Positions 9,569-18,875 of a stretch of 64,000 bases of DNA are shown here, in pieces (the stretch's first letter is position 1; every line of letters begins with the position of its first letter). Where the stretch lies: positions 1 to 64,000 of the forward strand of contig CACJTT010000005.1 of assembly GCA_902596365.1 (NCBI GenBank), written 5' to 3'. A program made the translations under genes and the position numbers. Origin of the DNA: an uncultured Alphaproteobacteria bacterium (GTDB taxonomy: Bacteria; Pseudomonadota; Alphaproteobacteria; HIMB59; GCA-002718135). The notes under the pieces were generated by a model. It was not told the origin of the DNA. It saw nothing but the letters and a program-made list of their open reading frames with translations, and searched no databases.

Positions 9569-9868
9569 ATGTTAAAATCTGAAATTATTGAAAAACTTCA
9601 GCAGAAACATAATAATCTAAGTAGTTACGATATTGAGTTAATATTAAAAATATTTTTTAAAAAAATTACTTCAAGTTTAAAAAGTGGAAATGCAATTGAA
9701 ATAAGAGGATTTGGCACAATTAAAAAAAAAATTAATAAAGAAAAGCAGGTTAGAAACCCAAAAAATAATCAACTTTTATTTAAAGATAAAACTTATAAAC
9801 TTCATTTTAAAATTGGAAAAACTCTTCATAAAAAACTAAATCATATTAGTTCAGGGGATGACAAATAA
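9569..9868 (+). CDS. ihfB: Integration host factor beta subunit / HU-family DNA-bending protein
   Basis: A 99-residue member of the HU/IHF family, which bends DNA as a dimer. The family core is visible as EIRGFGTIKKK (about 47-57) and RNPKN (about 66-70), with the intercalating proline, followed by FKIGKTLHKKLN. Its place directly after rpsA is that of ihfB/himD in proteobacteria, which favours IHF-beta over HU. The common RNPKTG motif reads RNPKNN here, and the C-terminal tail is rich in Lys. The ATG follows the rpsA stop by four bases, and its end overlaps pyrF by 11. Confidence 0.85.
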   Translation: MLKSEIIEKLQQKHNNLSSYDIELILKIFFKKITSSLKSGNAIEIRGFGTIKKKINKEKQVRNPKNNQLLFKDKTYKLHFKIGKTLHKKLNHISSGDDK

Positions 9869-10553
9869 AGTAATTGTTGCATTAGATAATAAAAATCTTA
9901 GGCAGATAGTTTCTATAGTAAGAAAAACTAAATCTGAGGCATATGGATTTAAAATTGGTAAGGAATTTTTCTATAATTATGGAATAGAAGGTTATAAAAA
10001 GATTTATAGGCTTTCGCCAAATATTTTCTTAGATCTTAAATTACATGATATACCAAATACAGTAGAGAAAGCTTTGAAAGCTATAGTGAAATTAAAACCT
10101 CTACTCTCTACAATTCACATTAGCGGTGGTGATGAAATGCAAAAAGTATCAGCAAAACTAAAAAAAAACAAAACTAAAATACTTGGAGTAACAATTCTTA
10201 CCAGCTTAAATAGTGATCAAACAAAAAAATATTATAATAATCAAAACGTTAATAAATTAGTAAAACTATTTGCAATTAACGCTAAAAAAAATAATCTTGA
10301 TGGAATAGTTTGTAGTCCTCTAGAGATAGCAACTGTAAGAAAAGAAGTGGGAAATAAAATGCTAATAGTTGTACCAGGTATAAGATTAGAAAAAAAACAA
10401 ATTAACAAAAAAGATGATCAAAAACGGATTCTCACACCAAAAGAAGCAATTAATTTAGGGGCAGATTATTTAGTAATCGGTAGACCAATTGTAGAGTCAA
10501 ACAACCCACTAAACACACTTAAAGAAATAAATAAGAGTATTAAAGAGAAGTGA
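9858..10553 (+). CDS. pyrF: Orotidine 5'-phosphate decarboxylase
   Basis: Makes UMP from OMP, the last step of pyrimidine synthesis. The 231-residue TIM barrel starts VIVALDNKN and carries the catalytic DLKLHDIPNT around residues 60-69, with VVPGIRL and GADYLVIGRPI near the C-terminus for phosphate binding. Size fits the type I bacterial family. It overlaps ihfB by 11 bases, and its TGA overlaps the GTG start of trpF. Confidence 0.96.
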   Translation: MTNKVIVALDNKNLRQIVSIVRKTKSEAYGFKIGKEFFYNYGIEGYKKIYRLSPNIFLDLKLHDIPNTVEKALKAIVKLKPLLSTIHISGGDEMQKVSAKLKKNKTKILGVTILTSLNSDQTKKYYNNQNVNKLVKLFAINAKKNNLDGIVCSPLEIATVRKEVGNKMLIVVPGIRLEKKQINKKDDQKRILTPKEAINLGADYLVIGRPIVESNNPLNTLKEINKSIKEK

Positions 10554-11182
10554 TTTTCAAAATTTGTGGATTAAGAGAAAAAGACTCATTGATTTGCTGT
10601 GAAGCAAATAATGTTGATTTTTTTGGTTTAATTTTTTATGAAAAAAGCCCAAGAAATATAAGCTATATTGAAGCTAAAGAACTAATTGAATTTTCAAATA
10701 AATTAGTAATAAAGCCAGTTGGAGTATTTGTTAATCATAAAATTAGTGAATTAAAAAATATTATTAAATTTTTAAATTTAAAATATATCCAATTACATGG
10801 TGATGAAAGTCAATCATATATTAATGAAATCAAAAATGAATTTAAACTAAAAATAATTAAAAAAATTTCTATTAAAAGTGAGAGTGATTTAATTAAAGTT
10901 AATAATTTTGAAAATATTGATTATTTACTATTTGATTATAAGCCTAAATTAAATGAACTACCTGGTGGAAATTCTAAATCTTTTAATTGGAATTTATTAA
11001 AAGAAGTTAGAATTAAGCTACCTTGGTTTGTTTCGGGGGGGATAAATGAATCAAATATAAAAAAAATACAAAAAACAATAAATCCTCATGGCATTGATCT
11101 TTCATCAGGTGTAGAACAATCATTAGGTATAAAAAGTAGTAAAAAAATAAACAATTTATTTAGATTATTTTATGACAATTAA
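10550..11182 (+). CDS. trpF: Phosphoribosylanthranilate isomerase
   Basis: Third dedicated step of tryptophan synthesis: rearranges phosphoribosylanthranilate to CdRP. The 210-residue TIM barrel opens with [11 protein letters not shown] (catalytic Cys and Arg region), shows IQLHGDES near residue 82 and ends with the phosphate-binding VSGGINESN and GIDLSSGVE. The start is a GTG overlapping pyrF. The SGG codons form a run of seven G at 11035-11041. The gene overlaps trpB by 11 bases; trpE, trpG, trpD and trpC are not in the window. Confidence 0.95.
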   Translation: MIFKICGLREKDSLICCEANNVDFFGLIFYEKSPRNISYIEAKELIEFSNKLVIKPVGVFVNHKISELKNIIKFLNLKYIQLHGDESQSYINEIKNEFKLKIIKKISIKSESDLIKVNNFENIDYLLFDYKPKLNELPGGNSKSFNWNLLKEVRIKLPWFVSGGINESNIKKIQKTINPHGIDLSSGVEQSLGIKSSKKINNLFRLFYDN

Positions 11183-12383
11183 AAATTCTTTTAAAAAACT
11201 TCCTGACGAAAAAGGATATTTTGGATCTTTTGGGGGAAGATATGTTTCAGAAACCCTGATGCCTCTAATACTTGAGGTAGAAAAGGAATATGAAAAAATA
11301 AAGAATGATAAAATTTTTAAAGAAGAATTAAACAATTACATGGAAACATATATAGGAAGGCCTAGTCCCTTATTTTTTGCAGAGAGAATTACAAAAGATT
11401 TAGGTGGTCCAAAAATTTATTTTAAAAGAGATGAATTAAATCATACTGGAGCCCACAAAATTAATAATTGTATGGGTCAAATACTTTTAGCAAAAAAAAT
11501 GGGTAAGAAGAGAATAATTGCTGAAACTGGGGCTGGTCAACATGGGGTAGCAACAGCAACAGTATGTGCATTATTTGGTTTACCATGTATAGTATACATG
11601 GGTGAAAAAGATATTAAAAGACAATCGCCAAATGTTTTTAGAATGAAGTTGTTAGGAGCTGAAATCAGAAGCGTTAATACAGGTTCAAAATCTTTAAAAG
11701 ATGCAATGAATGAAGCACTGCGTGATTGGGTAACCAATGTAATAGATACTTTTTACATTATTGGTACTGCTGCAGGACCACATCCTTATCCAGCTATGGT
11801 AAGAGATTTTCAATCTATAATTGGTGAGGAGGTAAGGGAGCAAATTTTAAAAGCTGAAAAAAAACTTCCTGATTTATTAATGGCATGTATTGGAGGTGGA
11901 TCAAATGCGCTAGGTTTGTTTCATGAATTTCTTGATGATAAGCAAATTGAAATGATTGCTGTAGAGGCAGCTGGGCATGGTATTGAATCAGGTAATCATG
12001 CTGCTAGTTTAAGTGGGGGTAAGCCAGGAATTTTGCATGGAAATAAAACTTATCTCTTGCAGTCAAATGATGGCCAAATAGATGAAGCTCACTCTATTTC
12101 AGCTGGTCTAGATTATCCAGGAATTGGCCCTGAGCATTCATATTTATTTGAACAAAAAAGAGTCAGGTATATGTCTGCAACTGATAAAGAGGCAATTGAA
12201 GCATTTCAATACTGTTGTAATTTAGAAGGCATTATACCGGCATTAGAACCATCCCATGCTCTTGCAGTTTTAAAAAAAATAGCAAAAAATTATAGTAAAG
12301 ATAAAATTGTTGTTATGAATATGTGTGGAAGAGGAGATAAAGATATTTTTACAATAGCAGAAGAGTTAAATATTAAACTATAA
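11172..12383 (+). CDS. trpB: Tryptophan synthase beta subunit
   Basis: PLP enzyme condensing indole with serine. The 403-residue protein shows the PLP lysine in HTGAHKINN (about residues 93-101), the glutamate of [10 protein letters not shown] (about 116-125), the phosphate-binding [10 protein letters not shown] (about 240-249) and the C-terminal CGRGDKDIF. It opens with the conserved [15 protein letters not shown]. All features expected of TrpB1 are intact. It is translationally linked to trpF (11-base overlap) and trpA (1-base overlap, TAATG). Confidence 0.98.
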   Translation: MTIKNSFKKLPDEKGYFGSFGGRYVSETLMPLILEVEKEYEKIKNDKIFKEELNNYMETYIGRPSPLFFAERITKDLGGPKIYFKRDELNHTGAHKINNCMGQILLAKKMGKKRIIAETGAGQHGVATATVCALFGLPCIVYMGEKDIKRQSPNVFRMKLLGAEIRSVNTGSKSLKDAMNEALRDWVTNVIDTFYIIGTAAGPHPYPAMVRDFQSIIGEEVREQILKAEKKLPDLLMACIGGGSNALGLFHEFLDDKQIEMIAVEAAGHGIESGNHAASLSGGKPGILHGNKTYLLQSNDGQIDEAHSISAGLDYPGIGPEHSYLFEQKRVRYMSATDKEAIEAFQYCCNLEGIIPALEPSHALAVLKKIAKNYSKDKIVVMNMCGRGDKDIFTIAEELNIKL

Positions 12384-13177
12384 TGTCTTATAGAATTAGA
12401 AAAACATTTGAAAAAAAAGAGAAGAAACTTGTTACTTTTACTACTGGTGGTGATCCAGATTTAGACACTAGTTTAAAAATTCTTAATACCATAATGAATA
12501 ATGGCATAGATATCATAGAAATTGGAATGCCATTTTCTGATCCGATGGCAGACGGACCAACTATTCAGGAGTCAAGTGTTAGATCTATTGCTAGTGGAAC
12601 CAAGATTAATGACATTTTGGAAATTGTTAACAAGGTTAGAAAAATTAATAACGAAATTCCTATAATCCTTATGGGATATTATAATTCAATTTTTAATATG
12701 GGTGTTAAAAGCTTTGCTTCAAAGTGTGCTGATGCTGGGGTTGATGGATTAATTATTGTTGATCTTCAACCAGAAGAAGATTCAGAACTCTATAAAGAGG
12801 CAAAAGAGAAAAATATTGATCTGATAAGATTAATCACTCCAACAACTGATGAGGAGAGACTTAAAACTATTCTTCATAATGCGTCTGGATTTTTATATTA
12901 TGTTACTGTTACTGGTATTACAGGACAAAACTCAGCAAATGTAGAACATTTAAAAAAGTCAATTATGACAATTAGATCATCTACTGAGCTACCTATTGTT
13001 GCTGGTTTTGGAATTAAAAATAGAAGAGATGTAGAACAAATAAGTATTTTTGCAGATGGAGTAGTTGTAGGCTCAAGTATTGTTAATATTATTAAAAACA
13101 ACCTTAACAATAAAAATAAAATGATTACTGAAATTGATAAATTTACAAAAGATTTAAAAAAAGGTGTCAAAGAATGA
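12383..13177 (+). CDS. trpA: Tryptophan synthase alpha subunit
   Basis: Cleaves indole-3-glycerol phosphate and channels indole to TrpB. The 264-residue TIM barrel has the catalytic Glu in IEIGMPFSDPMADGPTIQ (about 49-66), the second catalytic Asp in the VDGLIIVDLQPEE segment, and the phosphate-binding GFGIKN and VGSSIV near the C-terminus. It overlaps accD by four bases, continuing the trpF-trpB-trpA-accD-folC block common to alphaproteobacteria. Confidence 0.97.
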   Translation: MSYRIRKTFEKKEKKLVTFTTGGDPDLDTSLKILNTIMNNGIDIIEIGMPFSDPMADGPTIQESSVRSIASGTKINDILEIVNKVRKINNEIPIILMGYYNSIFNMGVKSFASKCADAGVDGLIIVDLQPEEDSELYKEAKEKNIDLIRLITPTTDEERLKTILHNASGFLYYVTVTGITGQNSANVEHLKKSIMTIRSSTELPIVAGFGIKNRRDVEQISIFADGVVVGSSIVNIIKNNLNNKNKMITEIDKFTKDLKKGVKE

Positions 13178-14016
13178 ATTGGCTAACAAACTTTGTAAAA
13201 CCAAAACTTTCAGCTCTTGTTAGAAGAAAGGATGTTCCAGAAAATCTGTGGCAAAACTGTCCTTCCTGTGGGAATATGCTACATCATAAAGATTTGAAGG
13301 AAAATTTGCGAGTATGTAATGCTTGCAATTATCATTTTCGTATGTCAGCAGAAGATAGAATTGAATTAATTTTTTCTAAAGAGGATACAAAAGAAATTGA
13401 ATTAGATAAAATTAGTGATGATCCTCTAAATTTTTCAGATAAAAAAAAATATAAGGATAGGCTAAAAGAATATCGAAAAAAAACAAAAAGAGAAGACGCA
13501 TTTATACTTCTTGATACAAAAATTGGCCAATCAGATATAGTTTGTGGTCTAATGAACTTTTCTTTTATGGGTGGCTCTATGGGAAGAGCAGTTGGTGGAG
13601 CAATTGTAAAAGGTGCAAAAACAGCATTAGAGAAAAAATGTCCTTTTGTTATTTTTACATCTTCAGGCGGTGCCAGAATGCAAGAGGGAATAATTAGCTT
13701 AATGCAAATGCCAAGAACAGTAGCAGCAGTGGAACTGTTAAATGAAAATAAAATTCCATATATAGTCGTGCTAACTGAGCCTACGACTGGAGGTGTAACA
13801 GCTTCATTCGCTATGTTGGGGGATATAACTATAGCTGAGCAAGGATCTACTATTGGGTTTGCTGGCAAAAGAGTTATACAAGATACCATTCGAGAAGAGC
13901 TTCCAATTGATTTTCAAAAAGCAGAATATTTAAAAGAGCACGGTATGGTTGACATTGTTTGCCACCGTAGAGATTTAAAAAATAATCTTGAAAATGTAAT
14001 AAATCATATCACTTAA
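13174..14016 (+). CDS. accD: Acetyl-CoA carboxylase carboxyltransferase beta subunit
   Basis: Forms the carboxyltransferase with AccA to make malonyl-CoA for fatty-acid synthesis. The 280-residue protein carries the N-terminal Cys4 zinc ribbon CPSC ... CNAC (about residues 30-51). The crotonase-fold core follows with SSGGARMQEG (about 165-174), LTEPTTGGVTASFA and IGFAGKRVI. Length and all key segments are normal. It overlaps trpA by four bases and is followed five bases later by folC. Confidence 0.97.
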   Translation: MNWLTNFVKPKLSALVRRKDVPENLWQNCPSCGNMLHHKDLKENLRVCNACNYHFRMSAEDRIELIFSKEDTKEIELDKISDDPLNFSDKKKYKDRLKEYRKKTKREDAFILLDTKIGQSDIVCGLMNFSFMGGSMGRAVGGAIVKGAKTALEKKCPFVIFTSSGGARMQEGIISLMQMPRTVAAVELLNENKIPYIVVLTEPTTGGVTASFAMLGDITIAEQGSTIGFAGKRVIQDTIREELPIDFQKAEYLKEHGMVDIVCHRRDLKNNLENVINHIT

Positions 14017-14021
14017 TTTAA

Positions 14022-15281
14022 GTGGTTACCAAAACAGATAAATTACTTAGAGAGTTTATTAATCTTCACCCAAAATATATTGATTTATCACTAAATAGAC
14101 TTGACTATTTGCTTAAAAAACTAGGAAATCCCCACAAAAACCTACCTCCAACTATCCACATTGCAGGAACTAATGGAAAAGGCTCAACATTGAGTTTTAT
14201 TAAAAATATTCTCCAAAATAATAATTATTCAGTGCACACTTACACTTCACCTCATTTAGAAAAATTTAATGAAAGAATAAATCTTAATAATAAGCAAGTA
14301 AATGCAAAGACATTATTAAAAAGTTTGCAATATGTTAAAGAGGTAAATCAAAATAAACCAATTACCTTTTTTGAAATTACAACAGCAGCAGCTTTTCTGC
14401 TATTCTCAAAATTTAAGGCAGATTTTTTAATTCTTGAAACTGGCTTAGGTGGAAGATTAGATGCTACGAATATAATCCAAGCAAAACTTATAAGTATAAT
14501 TACGGCCATAGGTATAGATCATGAAGAATTTCTTGGCAACACTCTAAAAAAAATTACTATAGAAAAATTAGGGATTATTAAAAATACTAAAAATATCATT
14601 ATTGCCAAACAAAATAAGGAAGTTAATAGTTTTATTTATAAAAAACTTAAAAATTTAAATAATGTTTATTATTTTAATCGTAATTATGGATTTAAAATAT
14701 TAAATAAAAAGAAATTTATTTTTAAATTTAAAAAAAATAAAAAAACTATAAGTAGGCCGTCATTGCAAGGATTGCATCAAATTGAAAATGCATCGACAGC
14801 TTTAACTGTTGCCATGCTTCTTAAAAAAAATAATTACCACATAAAATTAAGCTCACTAGCTAAGAGTATTTATAATACAAAATGGCCTGGAAGAATTGAG
14901 AAGGTAAAATTTAAAAATAAATATGTTATTTTTGATGGTTCACATAATTTATCAGGCGCAGATAAACTTAACAAATACCTTAAAGAAACTGGAATTCGTC
15001 CTAATGTAATTTTTGGTATGCTAAACAATAAAAATGCTTTTGACTTTTTATCAATACTAAAAAAAAATATAGATACTTTATATCCAATAAAAATACCTGA
15101 TGAACAAAATGCTTATACACAAAAAGAAATTCATAAAATTTCAAAAAAACTTAGATTAAATACACTGATTATTAAAAATTTAATTAGTATTAATAAATTA
15201 TTGATGAAAAATCCTAATAAATATATCCTAATTACAGGCTCACTTTATTTGATAGGGAAGATTAGAAAAAATTATTTATAA
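14022..15281 (+). CDS. folC: Folylpolyglutamate synthase / dihydrofolate synthase
   Basis: Mur-ligase-fold enzyme that adds glutamate to dihydropteroate and folates. The 419-residue protein has the P-loop HIAGTNGKGSTLSF (about residues 46-59), TSPHLEKFNERI, the second ATP segment LETGLGGRLDATN and a C-terminal domain starting near FDGSHNLSGA. The start is a GTG at 14022; the region just upstream is only the accD stop. Codon use is strongly AT-biased, with many Lys and Asn. It converges on trxA with a 6-base overlap of the stop regions, leaving no room for a terminator. Confidence 0.93.
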   Translation: MVTKTDKLLREFINLHPKYIDLSLNRLDYLLKKLGNPHKNLPPTIHIAGTNGKGSTLSFIKNILQNNNYSVHTYTSPHLEKFNERINLNNKQVNAKTLLKSLQYVKEVNQNKPITFFEITTAAAFLLFSKFKADFLILETGLGGRLDATNIIQAKLISIITAIGIDHEEFLGNTLKKITIEKLGIIKNTKNIIIAKQNKEVNSFIYKKLKNLNNVYYFNRNYGFKILNKKKFIFKFKKNKKTISRPSLQGLHQIENASTALTVAMLLKKNNYHIKLSSLAKSIYNTKWPGRIEKVKFKNKYVIFDGSHNLSGADKLNKYLKETGIRPNVIFGMLNNKNAFDFLSILKKNIDTLYPIKIPDEQNAYTQKEIHKISKKLRLNTLIIKNLISINKLLMKNPNKYILITGSLYLIGKIRKNYL

Positions 15282-15596
15282 ATTTGGATCAAGCCAAGCC
15301 TCAATCATATTCTTTGGTAAACTGCCTACTTTAGTATCTACTAAATTTCCACCTTTAAAAAGCATTAATGTTGGTATTCCTCTAACCCCAAATTTTTGAG
15401 GAGTTTGTGGATTTTCATCAACATTTAATTTCAAAATTTTAAGTTTATCTTTTTTTGCCTCACCTATATCTTCAAGAATAGGGCCAATTTGCTTACATGG
15501 ACCGCACCATTCTGCCCAAAAATCAACCAATATAGGTATCGGGGAATTTTTTATTTCTTCATCAAAATTATTGTCAGTTATTGTGTATGTACTCAT
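15276..15596 (-). CDS. trxA: Thioredoxin 1
   Basis: Small cytoplasmic dithiol reductase. The 106-residue protein has the active site EWCGPCKQI (Cys31, Cys34), the buried Asp region VDFWAEW, and the cis-Pro loop GIPTLMLF (about 72-79). Size is exactly typical. In other alphaproteobacteria trxA stands next to addA-addB, but here the 37 bases between its start and the neighbouring nucleotidyltransferase gene leave no room for them. Reductants for other thiol enzymes in the window include this protein and the glutaredoxin beside nrdB. Confidence 0.97.
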   Translation of the reverse strand: MSTYTITDNNFDEEIKNSPIPILVDFWAEWCGPCKQIGPILEDIGEAKKDKLKILKLNVDENPQTPQKFGVRGIPTLMLFKGGNLVDTKVGSLPKNMIEAWLDPNL

Positions 15597-15633
15597 AATA
15601 TCAAAGTAAGCACTTTAGGGATATATTCAAGAC

Positions 15634-16326
15634 TCAATCATCTTTAAATTGATTTAATGCGTTTATATCTCCTATATGTACAATATTAGAATTTGATACA
15701 TAAGCTTCAAGATTTCTATTAACTATAAGTAAATCCCACAATACATTTAGCGAAAAACATTTATCTTCTATTAATTTAAAAATACGTGGGTTTATTATTT
15801 GCAAACCTGTGTAATATAAATGGGGATCATTTTTTTCCCATCTTTGCACTAACCCATTATTTAACTTAAAGTCACCTGTAGATTTTTTTAAACCTTTAAA
15901 ATTAATTTCTTTCGAAAGTAGCAGCTTACATGTTTGTATTAATTGATATTTATTAACAAAGTTTAGTACATCATTTTTGTTTTCTTTTCTCCACAAAATA
16001 TCTGCATTAGTAACTAAAAAATTTTTATCTCCTAACAAACTTAAAGCATTTTTAATACCACCACCTGTATTTAATAAGGTAGGTTCATAAATTAATTGTA
16101 TGTTGCTATTTGAATAATATTTTTCAACAAAATGATTAATTTGTTCATGGAGATAATGAGTGTTTATTACTATTTCTTTACACCCCAAATCCAAAAAGAA
16201 ATCAATATTATGACGAATTAGTTCTTTATTATTTATTACTAATAAAGGTTTTGGTTTTGAATCAGTCAAATTTTTCATTCGCTTTCCATATCCAGCAGCT
16301 AATATCATTAATTTGAAATTGATCAT
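15634..16326 (-). CDS. Sugar-1-phosphate nucleotidyltransferase, MurU-like
   Basis: A 230-residue nucleotidyltransferase with the signature LAAGYGKRMKNLTDSKPKPL at residues 9-28 and the metal-site VTNADILW near 95. Its closest recognisable group is MurU / mannose-1-phosphate guanylyltransferase-like. Beside an AmgK-like kinase (4-base overlap) and tsaE it matches the conserved alphaproteobacterial trio, in which AmgK and MurU convert recycled N-acetylmuramic acid to UDP-MurNAc. Substrate cannot be fixed from sequence alone; another sugar nucleotide is possible. Confidence 0.78.
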   Translation of the reverse strand: MINFKLMILAAGYGKRMKNLTDSKPKPLLVINNKELIRHNIDFFLDLGCKEIVINTHYLHEQINHFVEKYYSNSNIQLIYEPTLLNTGGGIKNALSLLGDKNFLVTNADILWRKENKNDVLNFVNKYQLIQTCKLLLSKEINFKGLKKSTGDFKLNNGLVQRWEKNDPHLYYTGLQIINPRIFKLIEDKCFSLNVLWDLLIVNRNLEAYVSNSNIVHIGDINALNQFKDD

Positions 16327-17246
16327 TTAGATATTATTTTTGCATATAATTTAGATAGTTTTTCATTTTGAAGATTATACAAACTTTTTTCAAGTCTTTT
16401 AATAGTTACACCAAGATATTTTGAGTAATTATTATTATTATTTTTTTTATCCAAATTTATCCACCTTCCCATAATTCTTGTTTGTCTTGCAGTGTTAAGA
16501 AAATAATATTGGACTAAGAATTCATTGAAAGACAAAATTTGATTAGTTTTATTAAAATAATATTCTACCAATTCATCATTATATTTGTCTTCAAAATATA
16601 TTCTTGGATTTTCAAGAAGAGAAAAAACATCCCATCCAGAAAATCCTATAAATGCATTTTGATAGTCAAGAATTCCACATTTTAAATGGCCATTTCTTTG
16701 TGATAGATGCATTAAATTGGATAATTCAAAATCTTTGTGCACAAAAGAATCCCAATTAAAATTTAAATTCTCAAACTCTGATTTCCAAATATAAAAAAAT
16801 TCATCAATAACATCTTTTCCAATATTATTTTCAAATAAATAAAAATCGGCAAATTCCTCTATCTCTATTGTAAAAGAAGAAAAGTCATACTTTTTTAAAA
16901 ATTTATTTACTTTTGGTTTGTGGGAGTTTTGAATTTCAATTAAAGAGTCTATAGCATCTATCAAAATATTTTTTGGATCAATAGTTTTTATTAATTTATC
17001 GTACCTACTATTACCAAAATCTTCCATCATTATAGTACTTTTGGTATCATCAGTTTCATATATCTTGGGAACAGATATATTAATATTTGATAACAAATCA
17101 TTGATTTCTAAAAAAGATAAATAATCATTATGATTATATGAAAAATCTACAATAATTTTTCCTTGATTAAGGTTTTTAAATCGATAAATTTTTTTTTGTG
17201 ATGCGTCACTTTCAATTTCATACACATCATCAAAATTAAATTTCAT
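16323..17246 (-). CDS. Aminoglycoside-phosphotransferase-fold kinase, AmgK-like
   Basis: A 307-residue small-molecule kinase of the APH fold. The Brenner-type catalytic loop reads VHKDFELSNLM (about residues 182-192) and the metal-binding Asp lies in CGILDYQNA (about 207-215). Such kinases next to a MurU-like enzyme and tsaE are AmgK candidates, which phosphorylate MurNAc at C1 in cell-wall recycling. Resistance to aminoglycosides is not implied by the fold. Six bases separate it from tsaE upstream. The specific substrate is inferred from context. Confidence 0.75.
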   Translation of the reverse strand: MKFNFDDVYEIESDASQKKIYRFKNLNQGKIIVDFSYNHNDYLSFLEINDLLSNINISVPKIYETDDTKSTIMMEDFGNSRYDKLIKTIDPKNILIDAIDSLIEIQNSHKPKVNKFLKKYDFSSFTIEIEEFADFYLFENNIGKDVIDEFFYIWKSEFENLNFNWDSFVHKDFELSNLMHLSQRNGHLKCGILDYQNAFIGFSGWDVFSLLENPRIYFEDKYNDELVEYYFNKTNQILSFNEFLVQYYFLNTARQTRIMGRWINLDKKNNNNNYSKYLGVTIKRLEKSLYNLQNEKLSKLYAKIISK

Positions 17247-17251
17247 TTAAA

Positions 17252-17695
17252 TTAAAATATTAAATTATGTTTTACAATTCTTATATCATCATCAGCGATA
17301 ACTAAATTTAAAGAATAAAAATTATAATCTTTTAACATATCTAAAATAATTTCAGGCCATTCAATAAAAGTTATAGAATTATTCAATTCTTCAAAAATAT
17401 TTAATTCTGATAAATCACTTCTTTTTATAATACGATATAAATCGTAATGATAAATTTCAAAATTATTAACTTCATATGTAAGTAGAATAGGAAAAGATGG
17501 GCTTTTTATAGAAATTGGTTTTTCTAATTTGTTTCTTTTATAAATTGAGTTAATTAAATTTCTTACAACTGTAGTCTTGCCTGAACCTAATTCACCAAAT
17601 AAACAAATAATATCTCCTACTTTTAAATGAAGAGATACATCTTCACAAAAATTTTCTAAACCTTTTAAATCTAAATTAAGAGTTTCTTCCTGCAA
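17252..17695 (-). CDS. tsaE: tRNA threonylcarbamoyladenosine biosynthesis ATPase TsaE
   Basis: ATPase that works with TsaB and TsaD to make t6A37 in ANN-reading tRNAs. The 147-residue protein has Walker A LFGELGSGKTTVVRNL (about 32-47), the segment SPSFPILLTYE, HYDLYRI (about 92-98) and FIEWPEI near residue 116, all characteristic of the YjeE family. TsaB is encoded at 61649-62254 in this window; TsaD and TsaC are outside. It starts two bases after metK ends. Confidence 0.93.
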   Translation of the reverse strand: MQEETLNLDLKGLENFCEDVSLHLKVGDIICLFGELGSGKTTVVRNLINSIYKRNKLEKPISIKSPSFPILLTYEVNNFEIYHYDLYRIIKRSDLSELNIFEELNNSITFIEWPEIILDMLKDYNFYSLNLVIADDDIRIVKHNLIF

Positions 17696-17697
17696 AT

Positions 17698-18864
17698 TTA
17701 TGTTATACTTTTTAAAAAGTCTACTAAATCAGTTTTCTCCCAAGTAAAATGACCTTGATCACTTGGTTCTCTTCCAAAATGGCCGTAAGCTGAGGTTGGA
17801 ACATAAATTGCATTAGTTAATTTTAGATGTTCTCTTATCCCTCTTGGACTAAGATCAAATAAATCTTGAACAGATTTTTCAATTTTTTGCTCATCAACTT
17901 TATTTGTGCCATTAGTATTTACGTAAACTGATAAAGGTTTTGAGACTCCTATTGCATAAGATAATTGAATTGTGCATTGGTCAGCAAGATCAGCTGCAAC
18001 AATATTTTTTGCTAAATATCTGGCTGCATAAGCTGCTGATCTATCAACTTTAGATGGATCTTTACCAGAGAAAGCTCCTCCTCCGTGAGGTGCAGCACCA
18101 CCATAAGTATCAACAATAATTTTTCTACCTGTTAAGCCAGAGTCACCATCAGGACCGCCAATTACAAAGTTTCCTGTAGGATTAACATAAAATTCTTCAT
18201 CTTTTAGCCCTTCAAGTAACTCATTTGGAATACATTCATAAACATAAGGTTTAACAATTTCTTTTACATCTGCAGGAGATAATCCTTCTTTATGTTGTGA
18301 TGAAATTACTAAAGAAGTAACTTTACTAGGTTTCCCATTTTCATAAAGCATTGTTACTTGGCTTTTTGAATCTGGCTCTAAACCAGAAGCCGATCCATCT
18401 TTTCTTGCTTGAGCCATTTTATACAAAATTTGATGAGAATAATGAATTGGAGCTGGCATTAAAGATTCTGTATCTCTACATGCAAAACCAAACATAATAC
18501 CTTGGTCTCCCGCACCCTCTTCTTTATCACTTCCAGAGTCAACTCCCATGGCTATATCAGATGACTGAGGATGTAAATGATAATCTATTTCACAATTTTG
18601 CCAATGAAAACCATCTTGTTCATACCCAATATCCTTAATACATTCTCTTACTTGAGATATGATTTGCTCTTTTGATATCGATGGACCTCTTACTTCGCCA
18701 GCTAATACTACTTTATTGGTGGTAGTAAGTGTTTCACACGCAACTCTAGTTTGTGGATCACCTGATGATAAATAACTATCAACAACCATATCAGATATTC
18801 TGTCACAAACTTTATCTGGGTGCCCCTCAGATACTGATTCACTTGTAAATAAATATGATCTCAT
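17698..18864 (-). CDS. metK: S-adenosylmethionine synthetase
   Basis: Makes SAM from methionine and ATP. The 388-residue protein shows [10 protein letters not shown] near residue 11, [10 protein letters not shown] near 117, [15 protein letters not shown] near 235 and [16 protein letters not shown] near 257. It is co-oriented with ahcY and preceded by a strong Shine-Dalgarno AGGAGG, so the two methyl-cycle genes are expressed together. In the usual alphaproteobacterial order metK lies between lnt and trmB; here it is absent from that block (55532-57620) and sits behind ahcY instead. No SAM riboswitch can fit in the 9-base gap. Confidence 0.98.
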   Translation of the reverse strand: MRSYLFTSESVSEGHPDKVCDRISDMVVDSYLSSGDPQTRVACETLTTTNKVVLAGEVRGPSISKEQIISQVRECIKDIGYEQDGFHWQNCEIDYHLHPQSSDIAMGVDSGSDKEEGAGDQGIMFGFACRDTESLMPAPIHYSHQILYKMAQARKDGSASGLEPDSKSQVTMLYENGKPSKVTSLVISSQHKEGLSPADVKEIVKPYVYECIPNELLEGLKDEEFYVNPTGNFVIGGPDGDSGLTGRKIIVDTYGGAAPHGGGAFSGKDPSKVDRSAAYAARYLAKNIVAADLADQCTIQLSYAIGVSKPLSVYVNTNGTNKVDEQKIEKSVQDLFDLSPRGIREHLKLTNAIYVPTSAYGHFGREPSDQGHFTWEKTDLVDFLKSIT

Positions 18865-18869
18865 TTTTT

Positions 18870-18875
18870 CCTCCT
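18870..18875 (-). promoter_or_regulatory. Strong Shine-Dalgarno site of metK
   Basis: AGGAGG on the minus strand, overlapping the ahcY stop codon and lying five bases before the metK ATG. It is one of the few full-strength sites in the window and fixes the metK start at 18864. Confidence 0.85.

Noticed and set aside
13332-13889. 185-codon open frame antisense to accD
   Set aside because: accD is fully supported by zinc ribbon and carboxyltransferase motifs; the antisense frame has no recognisable domain, no ribosome site and a composition mirroring the sense codons.
14147-14155. CTATCCACA, one base from a DnaA box, inside folC
   Set aside because: A single site in a conserved P-loop-proximal coding region; expected by chance.
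16323-17246. Aminoglycoside resistance gene
   Set aside because: The APH fold is shared by many kinases; the neighbours (MurU-like enzyme, tsaE) point to AmgK-type cell-wall recycling.
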